DNA of 33,642 nucleotides from Bacteroidales bacterium (GTDB lineage Bacteria > Bacteroidota > Bacteroidia > Bacteroidales > F082). This document shows positions 32,889 through 33,642 of the stretch, piece by piece. The position numbers and the translations under genes are program-made. Within the stretch, counting starts at the first letter, position 1. The number at the start of each line of letters is the position of its first letter. The notes under the pieces are model-generated. The model searched no databases, was not told where the DNA came from, and was given only the letters and a program-made list of their open reading frames with translations. The DNA lies in assembly GCA_017630195.1 (NCBI GenBank), contig JAGBVS010000087.1:1-33642 (forward strand), read 5' to 3'.

Positions 32889-32921
32889 CTTAAAAAAATA
32901 ATTCCTAATTCCTAATTTTCT

Positions 32922-32929
32922 TATATTTG
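32922..32929 (+). promoter_or_regulatory. Promoter -7 element for ftcD
   Basis: TATATTTG, 77 bases before the ATG. No TTG at the -33 distance. The leader has a small 5-bp hairpin (32943-32947/32955-32959). Confidence 0.5.
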
Positions 32930-33006
32930 CATGCGAAAAAATAGTGCCGATTCTGCACTGATTTTCATTATGTTTTGAAATAAATAATTATAAAAAAATA
33001 TACAAA

Positions 33007-33642
33007 ATGAAACAAATTATCGAATGTGTTCCTAATATCAGCGAAGGTCGCGATATGAACATCATCAATCAGGTTACAGCTGAGATTGAGAAGGTTGAAG
33101 GCGTTAAGTTATTAGACGTCGATCCAGGAGCAACAACAAACAGAACTGTTATCACTTTCGTAGGCGAGCCTAAGAACGTTTGTGAAGCAGCATTCCGCGT
33201 TGTTAAAAAAGCAGCCGAACTCATCGATATGCGTAACCACCACGGTGATCACCCACGCTTTGGTGCTACTGACGTTTGTCCTTTAGTGCCAGTTGCAGGT
33301 ATCACAATGGAAGAAGTAGTTGAATATGCACGTCAACTCGGTGAAAGAATCGGTAATGAATTGGAAATTCCAGTCTTCTGCTATGAAAACGCAGCTTTCT
33401 GCCCAGAAAGACGTAACCTCGCTGTTTGCCGCGCTGGCGAATACGAAGCATTGGCTGAAAGATTCTCATCAGGTTGCACAGCTGACTTCGGTCCTAAAGT
33501 GTTCAATGAAAGAGTCGCTACAACAGGTGCGACTGCAGTTGGCGCTCGTGACTTCTTGGTCGCTATCAACTACAACTTGAACACAACATCAACACGTCGT
33601 GCTAATGCCATCGCTTTCGACGTTAGAGAAAAAGGCCGTCCA
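33007..33642 (+). CDS. ftcD: Glutamate formimidoyltransferase (partial, runs off right edge)
   Basis: The first 212 residues are present with no stop. It opens MKQIIECVPNISEGRDMNII, and DVDPGATTNRTVITFVG, HHGDHPRFGATDVCPLVPV and ELEIPVFCYENA are the signatures of the FTCD N-terminal domain; the active-site His lies in the HHGDHPR block. It moves the formimino group from N-formiminoglutamate to THF and releases glutamate, completing the Hut route begun by HutI next door. Whether a cyclodeaminase domain is fused cannot be seen. FolD at 18.5 kb would process the resulting methenyl-THF. Confidence 0.95.
   Translation, partial: MKQIIECVPNISEGRDMNIINQVTAEIEKVEGVKLLDVDPGATTNRTVITFVGEPKNVCEAAFRVVKKAAELIDMRNHHGDHPRFGATDVCPLVPVAGITMEEVVEYARQLGERIGNELEIPVFCYENAAFCPERRNLAVCRAGEYEALAERFSSGCTADFGPKVFNERVATTGATAVGARDFLVAINYNLNTTSTRRANAIAFDVREKGRP

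Overview
The window looks like chromosome from a gut-type member of the Bacteroidetes, most likely order Bacteroidales. Three things point there. At least a dozen genes are preceded by the Bacteroidetes -7 promoter motif TAnnTTTG, several with a TTG or TTTG about 18-22 bases upstream. Start codons have A-rich leaders and no Shine-Dalgarno sequence. The proteins are typical of the phylum: a type IX secretion C-terminal sorting domain, an OmpA/PD40 protein, a WbqC protein, a fused DAK2-DegV protein, and lipoproteins ending their signal peptides in SC. No rRNA, tRNA, CRISPR array or intact insertion sequence was seen.

Layout. 1-1358 (minus) is the truncated CoA-binding half of an ADP-forming acyl/acetyl-CoA synthetase. 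1.5-4.0 kb (minus) is accessory: a MerR-type regulator with its own operator-like promoter, a probable toxin-antitoxin pair (GNAT acetyltransferase plus an upstream basic protein of about 50 residues), and a small two-helix membrane protein. 4.2-6.6 kb is a large membrane sulfatase-fold (LtaS-like) enzyme. 6.7-6.9 kb holds the decayed C-terminal end of a YhcG/DUF1016-type nuclease gene. 6.9-10.7 kb is a lipid-flavoured group: a diacylglycerol-kinase-type lipid kinase, an acyl-ACP thioesterase and a fatty-acid-kinase-like DAK2-DegV fusion. 10.7-12.4 kb is an overlapping pair, an EamA exporter and a SpoU/TrmH methyltransferase. 12.6-17.1 kb (plus) has a collagen-like lipoprotein, a membrane-anchored PHP-domain protein, a YggS-type PLP protein and a second LtaS-like enzyme. 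17.2-21.2 kb (plus) has ffh, folD and an OmpA/PD40/TPR outer-membrane protein. 21.2-26.9 kb (minus) has a long-chain acyl-CoA ligase, a secreted SGNH hydrolase with a GNDD repeat and a T9SS tail, pruA, and an NlpC/P60 hydrolase. 27-33.6 kb has a PgpH-like HD phosphohydrolase, a WbqC protein coupled to a thioredoxin-like lipoprotein, a deoxyhypusine synthase homologue, and the histidine-degradation genes hutI and ftcD (ftcD truncated at the right edge).

How the genes fit together. HutI and FtcD convert imidazolonepropionate to glutamate and formimino-THF. FolD handles the one-carbon units, PruA makes glutamate from proline or ornithine intermediates, and the ADP-forming CoA ligase can make ATP from acyl-CoA. 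Together they suggest amino-acid fermentation (inference). The most unusual non-coding signal is a set of 7-8 base tandem micro-arrays in intergenic DNA. They have a fixed frame and often one variable base per unit. One pair is arranged head-to-head as a long hairpin, two arrays start in or at the end of a coding region, and two supply the -33 part of a promoter. The other leading candidate is the GNAT/small-protein pair, whose putative antitoxin does not look like the usual ribbon-helix-helix partner.
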